From an uncultured Collinsella sp. (lineage in GTDB: Bacteria; Actinomycetota; Coriobacteriia; Coriobacteriales; Coriobacteriaceae): DNA of 41,380 nucleotides. How positions within the stretch are numbered: the first letter of the stretch is position 1; every line of letters starts with the position of its first letter. A model generated the notes under the pieces. That model saw only the letters and a program-made list of their open reading frames with translations, had not been told where the DNA came from and did no database searches. Position numbers and translations under genes: made by a program. Below are positions 1 to 8,940 of this stretch, piece after piece. Location: NCBI GenBank assembly GCA_900752015.1, contig CAADTZ010000048.1, positions 1 to 41,380 of the forward strand. The letters are read 5' to 3'.

Positions 1-985
1 AGTGGCAGGCACAGCAGTGACCCGGTGCAACTTCCTTAAACTCGGGGAGCTTCTCGGAGCAGATACCCTGCGCGATCGGGCAACGCGTGTGGAAACGGCA
101 GCCGGTCGGCGGATCCAGCGGCGACGGCGGATCGCCAGCGAGGATGATGCGCTTGCGGGTCTTCTGGATATCAGGATCGGGAACCGGCACGGCAGACAGC
201 AGCGACTGCGTGTACGGATGGTGGGGCTCGCTGTAGAGCGTCTTCCAGTCCGAAACCTCGACCATCTTACCCAGATACATAACGGCAACGCGATCGGAGA
301 TATGCTGCACGACAGACAGGTCGTGGGCGATAAACAGATATGCGGTACCGAACTTGTCCTGCAGTTCCTTGAGCAGGTTTAGAACCTGGGCCTGAATGGA
401 AACATCCAGAGCAGAAACCGGCTCGTCGCAGATAATCAGCTTGGGCTTCAGCGCAAATGCGCGGGCAATGCCGACACGCTGACGCTGACCGCCGGAGAAC
501 TCATGAGGATAGCGGTTAATGTGCTCGGGGTTCAGTCCGACAACGTCGAGAAGCTCACGGACACGCTCAATGCGCTCCTCCTTGGTGCCCACGCCGTGAA
601 TGGTCATGGGCTCGGAGACAATCTCACCGATGGTCATACGAGGGTTGAGCGAAGCATAAGGATCCTGGAAGATAAACTGCATCTCACGACGCATGTCCTT
701 GATCTCATGCTTGCTCATCTCGGCAACATCTTTGCCTTGGAAGAACACCTTGCCGGCGGTCGGTTTGGTCAGACGCATGATAGTGCGGCCCGTGGTGGAT
801 TTACCGCAACCAGACTCGCCAACCAGACCAAAGGTCTCGCCAGGATAAATCTCAAAAGAGATGTCGTTTACAGCAGAGACGACGCGCTTGGAAAAACGCT
901 TGGCGAACATGCCGGACTCTGCGGGAAACTCCTTGGAGAGGTGCTCGACCTTCAGCAGTGGAGTGCGCTCGTTATTGTCTGCCAT
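1..985 (-). CDS. oppF: Oligopeptide ABC transporter ATPase OppF (3' end cut by window edge)
   Basis: One of two cytoplasmic ATPases that power the peptide importer encoded upstream on the same strand. I translated this frame by hand; 328 residues are visible and the C-terminus lies beyond the window. Walker A GESGCGKST is at about residues 56-64, the Q-loop at Q107, the signature SGGQRQR at 164-170 and Walker B LIICDEP at 183-189. Near the visible end is the oligopeptide-ATPase cysteine tail (CRFHTRCP, then IAQGIC and CCACH), a motif that binds an iron-sulfur cluster in at least one studied DppD protein. The ATG directly abuts the TAA of oppD with no gap, so the two are probably translationally coupled. 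OppF is preferred to DppF only from gene order; the substrate cannot be read from sequence. Confidence 0.93.
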   Translation of the reverse strand, partial: MADNNERTPLLKVEHLSKEFPAESGMFAKRFSKRVVSAVNDISFEIYPGETFGLVGESGCGKSTTGRTIMRLTKPTAGKVFFQGKDVAEMSKHEIKDMRREMQFIFQDPYASLNPRMTIGEIVSEPMTIHGVGTKEERIERVRELLDVVGLNPEHINRYPHEFSGGQRQRVGIARAFALKPKLIICDEPVSALDVSIQAQVLNLLKELQDKFGTAYLFIAHDLSVVQHISDRVAVMYLGKMVEVSDWKTLYSEPHHPYTQSLLSAVPVPDPDIQKTRKRIILAGDPPSPLDPPTGCRFHTRCPIAQGICSEKLPEFKEVAPGHCCACH

Positions 986-2077
986 TTACGCCTCGCCTCC
1001 CTTCTTGGAATCCTTGCGCGTACGGGACGTCTCAGGAGCGTTCTTGAGGAACTCGGGGTCACCGGAATAGTGGCACGCAGAATAGTGACCGGACTCGGTG
1101 ACAACGCGCTCAGGGCGCTGCTTGCGGCACTTGTCCGTCGCGTAGGGGCAACGAGGAGAGAAGACGCAGCCCTCAGGCAGGTTCATGAGCGAAGGCGGGT
1201 TGCCGTGAATCGGCGTCAGCGGCTTCTTCTCTTCGATTGCCTGCTCCGGGATGGAGCGGATAAGACCCCAGGTGTAGGGGTGGCGGCTCTCGTAGAAGAT
1301 TTCCTCAGCAGTACCGAACTCAACGGGGCGGCCGGCGTACATAACCATGATCTTATCGGCCATATCGGCGACAACACCCAGGTCATGGGTAATCATGATG
1401 ATGGCGTTGCCGTTCTTCTCCTGCATCTCCTGCATGAGCTCGATAATCTGAGCCTGGATGGTAACGTCCAGGGCAGTCGTGGGCTCGTCGGCAATCAGAA
1501 TATCGGGATCGCAGGCAAGGGCCATGGCAATCATGACTCGCTGACGCATACCGCCAGAGAACTGGTGCGGATACTCATTGACGCGCTTCTCGGGCTCGGG
1601 GATACCCACGAGGTCCAAAAGCTCGGTGGCACGCTTGAGCGCCTCCTGCTTGGAGTAGCCACGGTGCAGACGAAGACCCTCGCCCACCTGCTTGCCGATC
1701 TTATAGACCGGGTTCAAGGAGGTCATAGGATCCTGGAAGATCATCGCGATATCGTTGCCGCGAATGTGCTGCATCTCTTCCTCGGTCATTTCGAGGATGG
1801 AGCGGCCGCGATAGCGAACGTCACCGCCCTCGATCTTTCCCGGAGGCATCGAGATGAGGCCCATGATGGTCATGGCGGTCACGGACTTACCGGAGCCGGA
1901 CTCACCGACGACGCCCAGGGTCTCGCCGCGATCGAGCGTGTAGGACACGCCGTCGACAGCGCGAACGACGCCATCCTCGGTGTGGAAATACATCTTAAGG
2001 TCATCGACCTCGAGCAGATGCTGGCCCTCAGGAACCGGCTGGTCCTTCAGGTCCACATAGTTCTTGTTCTTCTTCAT
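986..2077 (-). CDS. oppD: Oligopeptide ABC transporter ATPase OppD
   Basis: Second ATPase of the peptide importer, 363 residues, a usual length for OppD/DppD. Walker A GESGSGKS is at 58-65, the Q-loop glutamine at about 115, signature SGGMRQR at 174-180, Walker B DILIADEP at 192-199 and the H-loop histidine at about 231. The C-terminal tail keeps four cysteines (304, 310, 317, 335) in the CxFxPRCP pattern of the oligopeptide/dipeptide transporter C-terminal region. The start lies only two bases after the oppC stop. A GAAGGA about nine bases upstream, inside the end of oppC, is the likely ribosome binding site. It forms a heterodimer with OppF beneath the OppB-OppC membrane channel. Confidence 0.95.
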   Translation of the reverse strand: MKKNKNYVDLKDQPVPEGQHLLEVDDLKMYFHTEDGVVRAVDGVSYTLDRGETLGVVGESGSGKSVTAMTIMGLISMPPGKIEGGDVRYRGRSILEMTEEEMQHIRGNDIAMIFQDPMTSLNPVYKIGKQVGEGLRLHRGYSKQEALKRATELLDLVGIPEPEKRVNEYPHQFSGGMRQRVMIAMALACDPDILIADEPTTALDVTIQAQIIELMQEMQEKNGNAIIMITHDLGVVADMADKIMVMYAGRPVEFGTAEEIFYESRHPYTWGLIRSIPEQAIEEKKPLTPIHGNPPSLMNLPEGCVFSPRCPYATDKCRKQRPERVVTESGHYSACHYSGDPEFLKNAPETSRTRKDSKKGGEA

Positions 2078-2079
2078 CC

Positions 2080-3015
2080 TTATGCGTCCTTCATCTTGAC
2101 GTCGAGGGCGTCGCGCAGACCGTCACCCAGCAGGGTGAAGGCGAGCACCGTCGAGAGAATTGCCAGACCGGGCATGATCATCATCCAGGGAGCGGTCAGA
2201 AGATACTGCTGACCGTCCTGAATCATGGAGCCCCACGAAGGCGTAGGCGGAATAACGCCCATGCCGAGGAAGGACAGAGCGGACTCGGTCAGAATGGCGC
2301 CACCAATGTTCATGGTCGCGTAGACCACGATGGAGGCGACGGAGTTCGGGAAGATGTGACGCACGACGATACGAGCATCAGATGCACCCATCGCGCGCGC
2401 TGCATCAACATAGTCGTTTTCCTTGACCGTCAAGATTGCAGAGCGGAAGACGCGCGCAATCGAAGGCCAGCCAAGAATGCCGATGGCGATAAAGACGTTC
2501 TGAAGACCACGGCCGATAACGGCGATCATGGCGACAACGAACAGCACGTACGGGAACGCCAGGAAGATGTCCGCACAGCGCATGATGATCGTATCCCAAA
2601 TGCCGCCGTAGAAACCGGCCAGGGCGCCCATGACCAGACCGATCAATGTGGAGATGGCGGTGGCCATGATACCGACAGAAAGCGAAACGCGTGCACCGTA
2701 GATAACGCGGACGAGAATGTCGCGACCGAGGGCATCGGTGCCAAACGGGTGCTCGGCACACGGAGCCAGTAGCGATGTCTCGGCCATGGTGGTCGAATCG
2801 GAAGCCGTCGGCGAACCGAGCCAGGGCTTAGCCCACAGATCTGCGGTCAGGGCAACCACAACGACGATGATGATCCAGCAGACACCGATAACGGCGAGCT
2901 TGTTCTTACGAAGACGCTTAAAAGCGTCGCCCCACAGCGTGCGGGACTTGGCGGGAGCAGATGCGACCTTGGTGGCGGTAGCCTGCTCCTGAGACTGAGA
3001 ATCAGTTTCCTGCAT
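2080..3015 (-). CDS. oppC: Oligopeptide ABC transporter permease OppC
   Basis: Inner permease subunit of the peptide importer, 311 residues. A hydrophilic N-terminal tail of about 35 residues rich in Q, S and T precedes the first membrane helix (about 40-60). A periplasmic-side GTDALGRD motif typical of OppC/DppC follows, then the remaining helices. The ATPase-coupling EAA loop is visible as NDYVDAARAMGAS. The start is supported by AGGGAGG ahead of the ATG. oppB ends 14 bases upstream and oppD starts two bases downstream, so the genes are tightly packed in one transcript. The second transporter in this window (19126-21141) has its OppC-like subunit fused to an ATPase, whereas here the two are separate proteins. 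Confidence 0.95.
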   Translation of the reverse strand: MQETDSQSQEQATATKVASAPAKSRTLWGDAFKRLRKNKLAVIGVCWIIIVVVVALTADLWAKPWLGSPTASDSTTMAETSLLAPCAEHPFGTDALGRDILVRVIYGARVSLSVGIMATAISTLIGLVMGALAGFYGGIWDTIIMRCADIFLAFPYVLFVVAMIAVIGRGLQNVFIAIGILGWPSIARVFRSAILTVKENDYVDAARAMGASDARIVVRHIFPNSVASIVVYATMNIGGAILTESALSFLGMGVIPPTPSWGSMIQDGQQYLLTAPWMMIMPGLAILSTVLAFTLLGDGLRDALDVKMKDA

Positions 3016-3029
3016 GAGACGTACCTCCC

Positions 3030-4067
3030 TTAGGCCTTATCCGACGGACCGCCAAGGCGGATGCGCGGGTCGAGGAATGCATAGCTAATGTCGACGAGCA
3101 GGTTGATCACCATGACGACGACGACGATGAGCGTAACGCCGCCCATAACGATGGGCCAGTCACGCATGCTAATGGCGCGATAGACCTCATAGCCGATACC
3201 GGGCCAGTTAAAGACCGTCTCGGTCAGGATGGCGCCCGAAAGCATGCCGCCAAAGTCGACACCAATATAGGTAACGACGGGGATGAGTGCATTCTTAAGC
3301 GCATGCTTAATGATGATCGCACGATTGGAGAGACCCTTGGCCTTTGCCGTACGGATGTAATCCTGGTTCATGACGTCAAGCAGCTGCGAGCGCATGATGC
3401 GCGCAGCATAAGCGGTCGAAACCGAAGCCAGCGTAATGGTCGGAAGCACATAGTGCATCCAATCCTGATACTGAGAGCTGGAACCGCCGGCACCCGAGAT
3501 CGGCATGGAGATTGCACCGCCCGTGGCGTCCTTGAGGATGACGCCAAAGAACAGCTGCAGCAACATACCGAGCCAGAAGGCCGGGACCGCAACGAGGATC
3601 GACGTGGTGAGCGTTACCAAAATATCCCAGAAGGAATAACGCTTTACCGCCGAAATGATACCCGCACCGATACCCATAATTGCCTCGAGCACGATGGCGC
3701 ACGCGGCAAGTTTGACCGTATACGGATACTTCTGGGCAAAGATATCCGTAACCGGCAGCTTGCGCTGATACGAATTGCCCAGATCGCCATGAAGCAGACC
3801 GTTCATGTAATACAAGTAACGGTCCACGAGCGACGTTTGAACGGGGTCGCCGTTCTCGTCAAGGATCGCGTTGCCGTCCTCGTCCGTCTGGACCAGGTGA
3901 TAGCGGACGCGAAGCTGAAGCTCCACCTCGGGGGACAGAGCCTTGTCTCCACCGATCAGCTTGATCGGATCTCCCGGCACGATATTCTGGAGGGCGAACA
4001 GAATCAGCGTAACGCCCAAAAACACCGGGATGAACTGAAGCACACGTTTAACGATGTACTTACCCAT
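3030..4067 (-). CDS. oppB: Oligopeptide ABC transporter permease OppB
   Basis: Outer permease subunit of the peptide importer, 345 residues. The N-terminal amphipathic start and first helix (about 8-28) are followed by the family motif VPGDPI. The EAA loop reads QDYIRTAKAKGLS. Between the 'RYHL' segment and the 'YLYYMNGLLHGDLG' segment there is an extra acidic stretch (about residues 60-80, rich in D, E, G and N) that makes the first extracytoplasmic loop longer than in typical OppB. GGGGAG lies just before the ATG. It is separated from oppA by about 155 bases that contain a strong hairpin, an arrangement that usually lets the binding protein be made in excess over the membrane subunits. Confidence 0.95.
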   Translation of the reverse strand: MGKYIVKRVLQFIPVFLGVTLILFALQNIVPGDPIKLIGGDKALSPEVELQLRVRYHLVQTDEDGNAILDENGDPVQTSLVDRYLYYMNGLLHGDLGNSYQRKLPVTDIFAQKYPYTVKLAACAIVLEAIMGIGAGIISAVKRYSFWDILVTLTTSILVAVPAFWLGMLLQLFFGVILKDATGGAISMPISGAGGSSSQYQDWMHYVLPTITLASVSTAYAARIMRSQLLDVMNQDYIRTAKAKGLSNRAIIIKHALKNALIPVVTYIGVDFGGMLSGAILTETVFNWPGIGYEVYRAISMRDWPIVMGGVTLIVVVVMVINLLVDISYAFLDPRIRLGGPSDKA

Positions 4068-4097
4068 ACCACTCCCCTATCTAGGGATTAACCTAAA

Positions 4098-4127
4098 TGG
4101 GATGCCGATCGCCAGACCGGCATCCCA
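4098..4127 (-). promoter_or_regulatory. Intercistronic hairpin between oppA and oppB
   Basis: A perfect 10-bp stem (TGGGATGCCG paired with CGGCATCCCA) with a 10-base loop lies about 100 bases after the oppA stop and 30 bases before the oppB start. On the transcribed strand only three Ts follow the stem, so it is a weak terminator at best. It more likely acts as a 3' stabiliser or partial terminator that raises oppA mRNA over oppBCDF. The rest of the 156-base spacer shows nothing else I recognise. Confidence 0.6.
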
Positions 4128-4223
4128 AAATTACCATCAGCCAGTTTACCCCAGGTTAGGGAGAACTGTATGTTTCCCATGAGGTCTACGTAAATACTTG
4201 ACCCTCACGGAAGCTGCAAACTC

Positions 4224-5900
4224 TTAGGCGAGCTCAGCGGTACCCAGATCGGCGTGCTTCTGCGGATCGACATAGAGGTGCTTGATGCGATCGGAGCCGA
4301 CGATGGTGTGCGTGTAGAACATCACCGGGATGACCGGGCAGTCGGCAGCGACCATTGCGTCGGCCTCCTGCATCTTGGCGACGCGCTCCTCATCGTCAAC
4401 AATAGTACGAGCCTCGTCGACCTTGGCGTCGAACTCGGGGTTGCTGTAACCAGAGCGGTTGTCGCCACCGAGGGAGTCGGAGTGGAACAGCGGATACAGG
4501 AAGTTGTCCATGATCGGGTAGTCGGCAATCCAACCCAGACGACCGAACTGATAGTTAAAGTTCTGATACTGCTCGAGCAGGGCAGACCACTCGGGGGTAT
4601 CGGAGACAGCGGTAACACCAACCTTGGCGAGGTCGCCGATGATGGACTCCATGATCTCCTTGTGACCGCCGTCCTGGTTGTAGGAAAGGGTCACGCTAAT
4701 GCCACGATCGCCGTTAGCGCCAGCGGGAGCAACCTTGTCGAGGTACTCGTTAGCCTTGTCGACATCGTAGGCGCAGAACTCCCATGCGCCCTCCTTGTAG
4801 CCATCGATGCCCGGAGGAACAATGCCGTCGGCAGGGGTACGGGTACCCTTGAAGATGGTCTTGCAGATGGCCTCACGGTTGATGGCCAGGGAGATACCCC
4901 TACGCAGGTCGGCGTTGTTGAACGGCTCGGCCGTGGTGTTGCAGGTCAGATAGTACGTGGAAGGCTCGGCGCCGAGCAGCATGCGCTCGCCGTCTCCCAT
5001 GGTGTAGCCGTCCTTGGACACGCCGCGATCCTTCTTGGCGGCATCAATCTGAGCGACGGGAACGTCGCAGACATCGAGGTTACCCGCCTGGAACTCCTTG
5101 TAAGCGGTCTCCATGTCCTTGATGACCTGGAAGTGGATGCCATCGATCTTGGCCTTGTCGCCATAGTAATCGTCGAACTTCTTGACGTTGATCTCCTGGC
5201 CATCCTCCCACTTGCCGTCCATCATGAACGGGCCGTTACCGACCGGGGCAAGGTAGAAGCTCTTGACATCGGACTCGGCGCACTCGGGAACCGGGGCCAG
5301 AGCCGGGTGAGAGGCGACGAAGGGGAAGTCGGCGTAAGCGGAAGCCAGCTTGACGACGAGGGTCTCATCGTCGGGGCAGGTAACACCGCTGAGCTCGGTA
5401 GCGTTACCGGCAAGCAGATCGTCATAGCCCTCGACCATGGAGAGGTGATAGGAGACCTCGGAAGGGCCGTACTCGGTAGCGACAGCCGACTTGGTGTTGA
5501 CCAGACGCTCCCAACCGAGCTTGAAGGACTTGGAGGTAACGTCGTCACCGTTGTGGAACTTGGCCTTCTTGATCTTGAAGGTAAACTCGGTGGCGTCGTC
5601 GTTGGACTCAAAGGACTCGCAAGCCAGCGGAACAATCTCGCCCTTCTCGGCGTCGTAAGAGGTCAGAGCATCAAAGAGCTGGTACTCGACCTGAGTGCCC
5701 TGGTCCTCCTGGACATTGTAGGGGTCGATGCAGACCGGGTTGTTGATGTAGAAGTTCAGCTTCGAACCGGACTCAGAACCGGAAGCGTCGCCGCCCTTCT
5801 TGCCGCATGCGGCAAGAAAAGCCATGGAGCTCGCAGCAAGGGTACCGCCGACAAAGGCGCGACGACCCATAACGGGCTGGTGGAACATAGAATCAGCCAT
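4224..5900 (-). CDS. oppA: Oligopeptide-binding lipoprotein OppA (family 5 solute-binding protein)
   Basis: Extracellular substrate receptor of the peptide importer, 558 residues from the chosen start. The N-terminus carries a twin-arginine-like motif (GRRAFVG, R13-R14), a hydrophobic stretch and a lipobox LAAC with C32 as the lipidated residue. It is therefore a membrane-anchored lipoprotein, possibly exported folded by Tat. A Gly/Ser/Asp linker follows, then a full SBP family 5 domain. The frame stays open 16 codons further upstream, but AAGGAGG five bases before the ATG at 5900 decides the start. It is the first gene of the oppABCDF operon. Family membership is clear; the exact peptide specificity is not. 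It is only distantly similar to the second binding protein at 22259-23872. Confidence 0.94.
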   Translation of the reverse strand: MADSMFHQPVMGRRAFVGGTLAASSMAFLAACGKKGGDASGSESGSKLNFYINNPVCIDPYNVQEDQGTQVEYQLFDALTSYDAEKGEIVPLACESFESNDDATEFTFKIKKAKFHNGDDVTSKSFKLGWERLVNTKSAVATEYGPSEVSYHLSMVEGYDDLLAGNATELSGVTCPDDETLVVKLASAYADFPFVASHPALAPVPECAESDVKSFYLAPVGNGPFMMDGKWEDGQEINVKKFDDYYGDKAKIDGIHFQVIKDMETAYKEFQAGNLDVCDVPVAQIDAAKKDRGVSKDGYTMGDGERMLLGAEPSTYYLTCNTTAEPFNNADLRRGISLAINREAICKTIFKGTRTPADGIVPPGIDGYKEGAWEFCAYDVDKANEYLDKVAPAGANGDRGISVTLSYNQDGGHKEIMESIIGDLAKVGVTAVSDTPEWSALLEQYQNFNYQFGRLGWIADYPIMDNFLYPLFHSDSLGGDNRSGYSNPEFDAKVDEARTIVDDEERVAKMQEADAMVAADCPVIPVMFYTHTIVGSDRIKHLYVDPQKHADLGTAELA

Positions 5901-6142
5901 GCCATCCTCCTTATGAGATAGGACAAAGAAATGTTCAGTCGGACACATGTCGAGACAATCCGATCCGAACCATCAAAACGCCGCCCGTTGCTATGGCTGG
6001 TTATGCACAACGAACCAACGTTTCTCAATACAGTAGCGCATTTTATGCACGATTTGGGGCTAATTCCGGTCAACGGTCGAGAATTTCTTTAGTTGGGCGA
6101 AGTATGTGGGGATATTTTGGCTCTGTTACAAATATGTAAACA
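5901..6142 (-). promoter_or_regulatory. Upstream region of the opp operon
   Basis: This spacer of about 240 bases between oppA and the secG terminator is more AT-rich than the genes and must hold the opp promoter. On the minus strand I see a TTGACC and, 22 bases later, TAAAAT, which is too wide for a normal sigma-70 promoter. I therefore do not assign exact -35 and -10 boxes. A short dyad GGTT...AACC lies near 5990-6010. No further gene is visible. Confidence 0.35.
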
Positions 6143-6172
6143 AAAAGGGTCCCGCACTTGCGGAACCCTTTT
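6143..6172 (-). terminator. Rho-independent terminator after secG
   Basis: A stem of about 13 bp (AAAAGGGTTCCGC paired, with one G-T wobble, to GCGGGACCCTTTT) and a tiny loop is followed by Ts on the minus strand. It lies about 20 bases after the secG stop. Because the stem begins with As and ends with Ts it would work in both directions. Confidence 0.85.
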
Positions 6173-6194
6173 CAAGTATTTATGTGGCTCGTGC

Positions 6195-6449
6195 TTAGTA
6201 GCCGACGATACCCTGCGGGAAGAAGAACATGCACAGGACGACACACACGGCAAAAACGACGGCCATAATTACCGTCAGGCGATCGAGGTTCTGCTCCATG
6301 ACGCCCGTGGCAGAGCTGGAGTTATACAGCGAGCTAGCGATCATATCCGAAACGCCGGTGCCCTTACCAGAGTGCATCAGGACGAGAATCGTCAGCGCCA
6401 CGGCAGAGACAGCCCAAACGACAAACAGAAGAATCTGAAACGGACCCAT
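6195..6449 (-). CDS. secG: Preprotein translocase subunit SecG
   Basis: Small membrane subunit of the SecYEG protein-export channel, 84 residues, normal for the family. There are two membrane helices (about 4-25 and 58-78). Between them is a short loop with the conserved segment HSGKGTGVSDM, where family members usually have a G-rich GxGL(S/G)xxFG-like stretch. A clear AAGGAG precedes the start. Finding secG downstream of gap-pgk-tpiA is a widely conserved arrangement in Gram-positive bacteria and supports the call. A terminator separates it from gpmI, and a candidate extended -10 (TGGTACAGT, around 6486-6491) suggests that secG also has its own promoter. Confidence 0.93.
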   Translation of the reverse strand: MGPFQILLFVVWAVSAVALTILVLMHSGKGTGVSDMIASSLYNSSSATGVMEQNLDRLTVIMAVVFAVCVVLCMFFFPQGIVGY

Positions 6450-6485
6450 AGATAAGCTCCTTAATAGAACAATTCAAACTCCAGT

Positions 6486-6494
6486 ACTGTACCA
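6486..6494 (-). promoter_or_regulatory. Candidate extended -10 promoter of secG
   Basis: On the minus strand the spacer upstream of secG contains TGGTACAGT, an extended -10 form, about 40 bases before the start codon. No good -35 is visible. The gpmI terminator just upstream would otherwise leave secG poorly transcribed, which makes a local promoter likely. Confidence 0.35.
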
Positions 6495-6556
6495 CAATCC
6501 CCCGCTCTCCCCTACCTGCCACTCAAGGACGGGGTGGAAATGGCAGAAATACCAAA

Positions 6557-6588
6557 AAGGGGGCTGTCCGGTTGTGGACAACCCCCTT
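6557..6588 (-). terminator. Rho-independent terminator after gpmI
   Basis: A 13-bp stem (AAGGGGGTTGTCC with GGACAGCCCCCTT, one G-T pair) and a six-base loop end in TTTTT on the minus strand, 25 bases after the gpmI stop. Confidence 0.88.
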
Positions 6589-6613
6589 ACTAGAAAACGG
6601 TATTTGTTTTCTA

Positions 6614-8167
6614 TTAGGCCTCGGTGGCGAGCACGCGGCCCGTCATCTCGGCGGAAGGCTCAATACCAGCCATGGTGAGCATGGTCGGAGCGATATCGGA
6701 AAGACGGCCGTCCTCGATACCGGTGAGCTGTGCCTTCTCATCAACGATGATGAACGGCACGCGGTTGGTGGTGTGAGCCGTAAACGGATGCTTGGAACCG
6801 TCGGAAGCAACGTCAAACATGTGATCGGCGTTGCCGTGGTCGGCGGTAATCAGTGCAAAGCCGCCCTTGGCGAGAATCGCCGGGACAACCTTGGACAGGG
6901 CATCGTCAACAGCCTCGACAGCCTTAACGGCAGCGTCGAAGACACCGGTGTGACCAACCATGTCGCAGTTCGCGAAGTTCACGATGTAGAAATCAGCGCG
7001 ATCCTCGTTGATGGCGGCGACGAGCTTCTCGGTAACCTCGGGAGCGCTCATCTCGGGCTGCAGATCGTAGGTAGCAACCTTGGGGGAAGCGACGAGCACG
7101 CGCTCCTCGCCCTCCTTGGGCTCCTCGATGCCACCATTGAGGAAGAACGTCACGTGGGCGTACTTCTCGGTCTCGGCAGTGTGCAGCTGCTTCAGGCCAT
7201 TGGCGGCGATAACGTCGGCCAGAACGTTCTCGGGGAACGTCTTGGGGAAGGCGACCTCGACGTCAAACGTCGGATCATACTCGGTCATCGTCACAAAGTG
7301 CGAAAGCTTGATCTGCTCGCGCTCAAAGCCGTCGAACTCCTTGTCCGTGAACACGCGGGTCATCTGACGAGCGCGGTCGGGACGGAAGTTGAAGAAGATG
7401 GCCGCGTCGCCCTCGTGAATGCCCTCGTTGTGGGCAGCGAAGGGCTCGACGAACTCGTCGCCGCGCGGGTCCTTCTCGTAGTAGGCCTTGATACCGGCAA
7501 CGGGGTCGGTATCAGCATCAGACGCGTTGACCATGACGTCGTAGGCGCGCTGGATGCGCTCCCAACGATTATCGCGGTCCATGGCCCAATAACGGCCCGA
7601 GACGGTGGCAACGCGAGCGTCGCAACCGGTCTCCTCGGAGATCTTAGCCAGGAAGGCGCAGAACTCACTCATGTAACCGGCACCGGACTGCGGGTCAACG
7701 TCGCGACCATCCATGAAGGCGTGGACGCGAACGGTCTTGACACCGTGCTCGGCAGCCATCTTGACCAGAGCCTCGACGTGGTTCATGTGAGAATGAACAC
7801 CGCCAGGGCTCATAAGGCCCATGAGGTGGAGAGTCTTACCGTCAGCCTTGACGTCGTCCATAGCCTTGACAAAAACCTCGTTCTTGGCGATGGAGCCGTC
7901 CTTGATGGCGTTGTTGATGCGCGAAAGCTCCTGGAACACGATGCGTCCGGCACCGATGTTGAGGTGACCCACCTCGGAGTTACCCATCTGGCCATCGGGA
8001 AGACCCACGTCCTCGCCCGAAGCGCCGAGCGTGGTGTGGGGGTACTTCTCGTACAGGCTATCAAGGAAGGGCGTCTTGGCAGCGGCGACGGCGTTCTCGC
8101 CATCGGCCGGAGCAAGGCCGCAACCATCCATGATGATCAGGAGTGCAGGAAGATGACGCTGTGCCAT
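6614..8167 (-). CDS. gpmI: 2,3-bisphosphoglycerate-independent phosphoglycerate mutase
   Basis: Interconverts 3- and 2-phosphoglycerate in the cytoplasm using two Mn ions. It has 517 residues, as expected for the family, and belongs to the alkaline-phosphatase superfamily. The N-terminal metal aspartate is in IIMDGCG (D14). The phosphorylated serine is S64 in MGNSEVGHLNIGAGR. The C-terminal metal-binding segment reads ADHGNADHMFD. It starts five bases after the tpiA stop, with only a weak AGGA site inside the tpiA end, so translation is probably coupled. It is the last glycolytic gene of the gap-pgk-tpiA-gpmI run; no enolase gene follows. Confidence 0.97.
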   Translation of the reverse strand: MAQRHLPALLIIMDGCGLAPADGENAVAAAKTPFLDSLYEKYPHTTLGASGEDVGLPDGQMGNSEVGHLNIGAGRIVFQELSRINNAIKDGSIAKNEVFVKAMDDVKADGKTLHLMGLMSPGGVHSHMNHVEALVKMAAEHGVKTVRVHAFMDGRDVDPQSGAGYMSEFCAFLAKISEETGCDARVATVSGRYWAMDRDNRWERIQRAYDVMVNASDADTDPVAGIKAYYEKDPRGDEFVEPFAAHNEGIHEGDAAIFFNFRPDRARQMTRVFTDKEFDGFEREQIKLSHFVTMTEYDPTFDVEVAFPKTFPENVLADVIAANGLKQLHTAETEKYAHVTFFLNGGIEEPKEGEERVLVASPKVATYDLQPEMSAPEVTEKLVAAINEDRADFYIVNFANCDMVGHTGVFDAAVKAVEAVDDALSKVVPAILAKGGFALITADHGNADHMFDVASDGSKHPFTAHTTNRVPFIIVDEKAQLTGIEDGRLSDIAPTMLTMAGIEPSAEMTGRVLATEA

Positions 8168-8172
8168 ATGTC

Positions 8173-8940
8173 CTACTCGCCTGCCTTGACGACCATAGAG
8201 GCGAAGTCGGCAGCCTTGAGCGAAGCGCCGCCCACGAGGGCGCCGTCCACGTCGGGCTTGGCGACGAGCTCGGCAATGTTGCCGGGCTTGGCGGAACCGC
8301 CGTAGAGAACGCGGATGCCGTTGGCGAGCTCCTCGCCGAACATCTCCTTGAGGGTCTCACGGATAGCGCCGCAGACCTCCTGAGCGTCCTCGGCGGTAGC
8401 GGTCTTGCCGGTGCCGATGGCCCAGATGGGCTCGTAGGCGACGACGACCTGCTTGGGGCAGGTGATCTCAAGGCCAGCAAGGCCAGCCTTGACCTGGTTC
8501 ACGACGTGCTCGACATAGGTGCCAGCCTCGCGGACCTCAAGGGACTCGCCGCAGCAGAAGACGGGAACAAGACCGGCGGCAACGAGAGCCTTAGCCTTCT
8601 TGTTCTGGTCCTCGTCGGTCTCGTGGAAGTAGTCGCGACGCTCGGAGTGACCGATAATGCAGTAGGTGCAGCCAGCGGACTTGAGCATGTCGCAAGAAGA
8701 CTCACCGGTGAAGGCACCCTTGGCCTCCCAGTACACGTTCTGTGCACCGAGGGCGATGGGGGCAGCCTGAATGCGGTCATGAACCGTGGTGATGTCGATG
8801 GTCGGAGGGCAGACGAGCACCTCGACGCCAGCCGGAACCTCGGGCAGAGCCTGAGCCAGCTCGTCGGCGAGCTTGGCGGCCTCGGCGACGTCGTTGTTCA
8901 TCTTCCAGTTACCAGCGATAAGAAGGGTGCGATTAGGCAT
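8173..8940 (-). CDS. tpiA: Triosephosphate isomerase
   Basis: Interconverts dihydroxyacetone phosphate and glyceraldehyde 3-phosphate; 255 residues, a TIM barrel. All active-site residues are visible: N11 and K13 in the NWKMN segment, H98 in IIGHSERR and the general base E170 in AYEPIWAIGTG. The phosphate-gripping loop 6 follows E170. The reading frame is open 21 codons further upstream, but the family start (MPNRTLLIAGNWKMN) fits the ATG at 8940. That ATG overlaps the last eight bases of pgk (GATGCCTAA), so translation is coupled to pgk. Confidence 0.97.
   Translation of the reverse strand: MPNRTLLIAGNWKMNNDVAEAAKLADELAQALPEVPAGVEVLVCPPTIDITTVHDRIQAAPIALGAQNVYWEAKGAFTGESSCDMLKSAGCTYCIIGHSERRDYFHETDEDQNKKAKALVAAGLVPVFCCGESLEVREAGTYVEHVVNQVKAGLAGLEITCPKQVVVAYEPIWAIGTGKTATAEDAQEVCGAIRETLKEMFGEELANGIRVLYGGSAKPGNIAELVAKPDVDGALVGGASLKAADFASMVVKAGE

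Noticed and set aside
503..2212. Long plus-strand open frames over oppD, oppA, gpmI, uvrC and murJ
   Set aside because: All lie opposite genes with strong family evidence, lack ribosome binding sites and have composition typical of antisense shadows.
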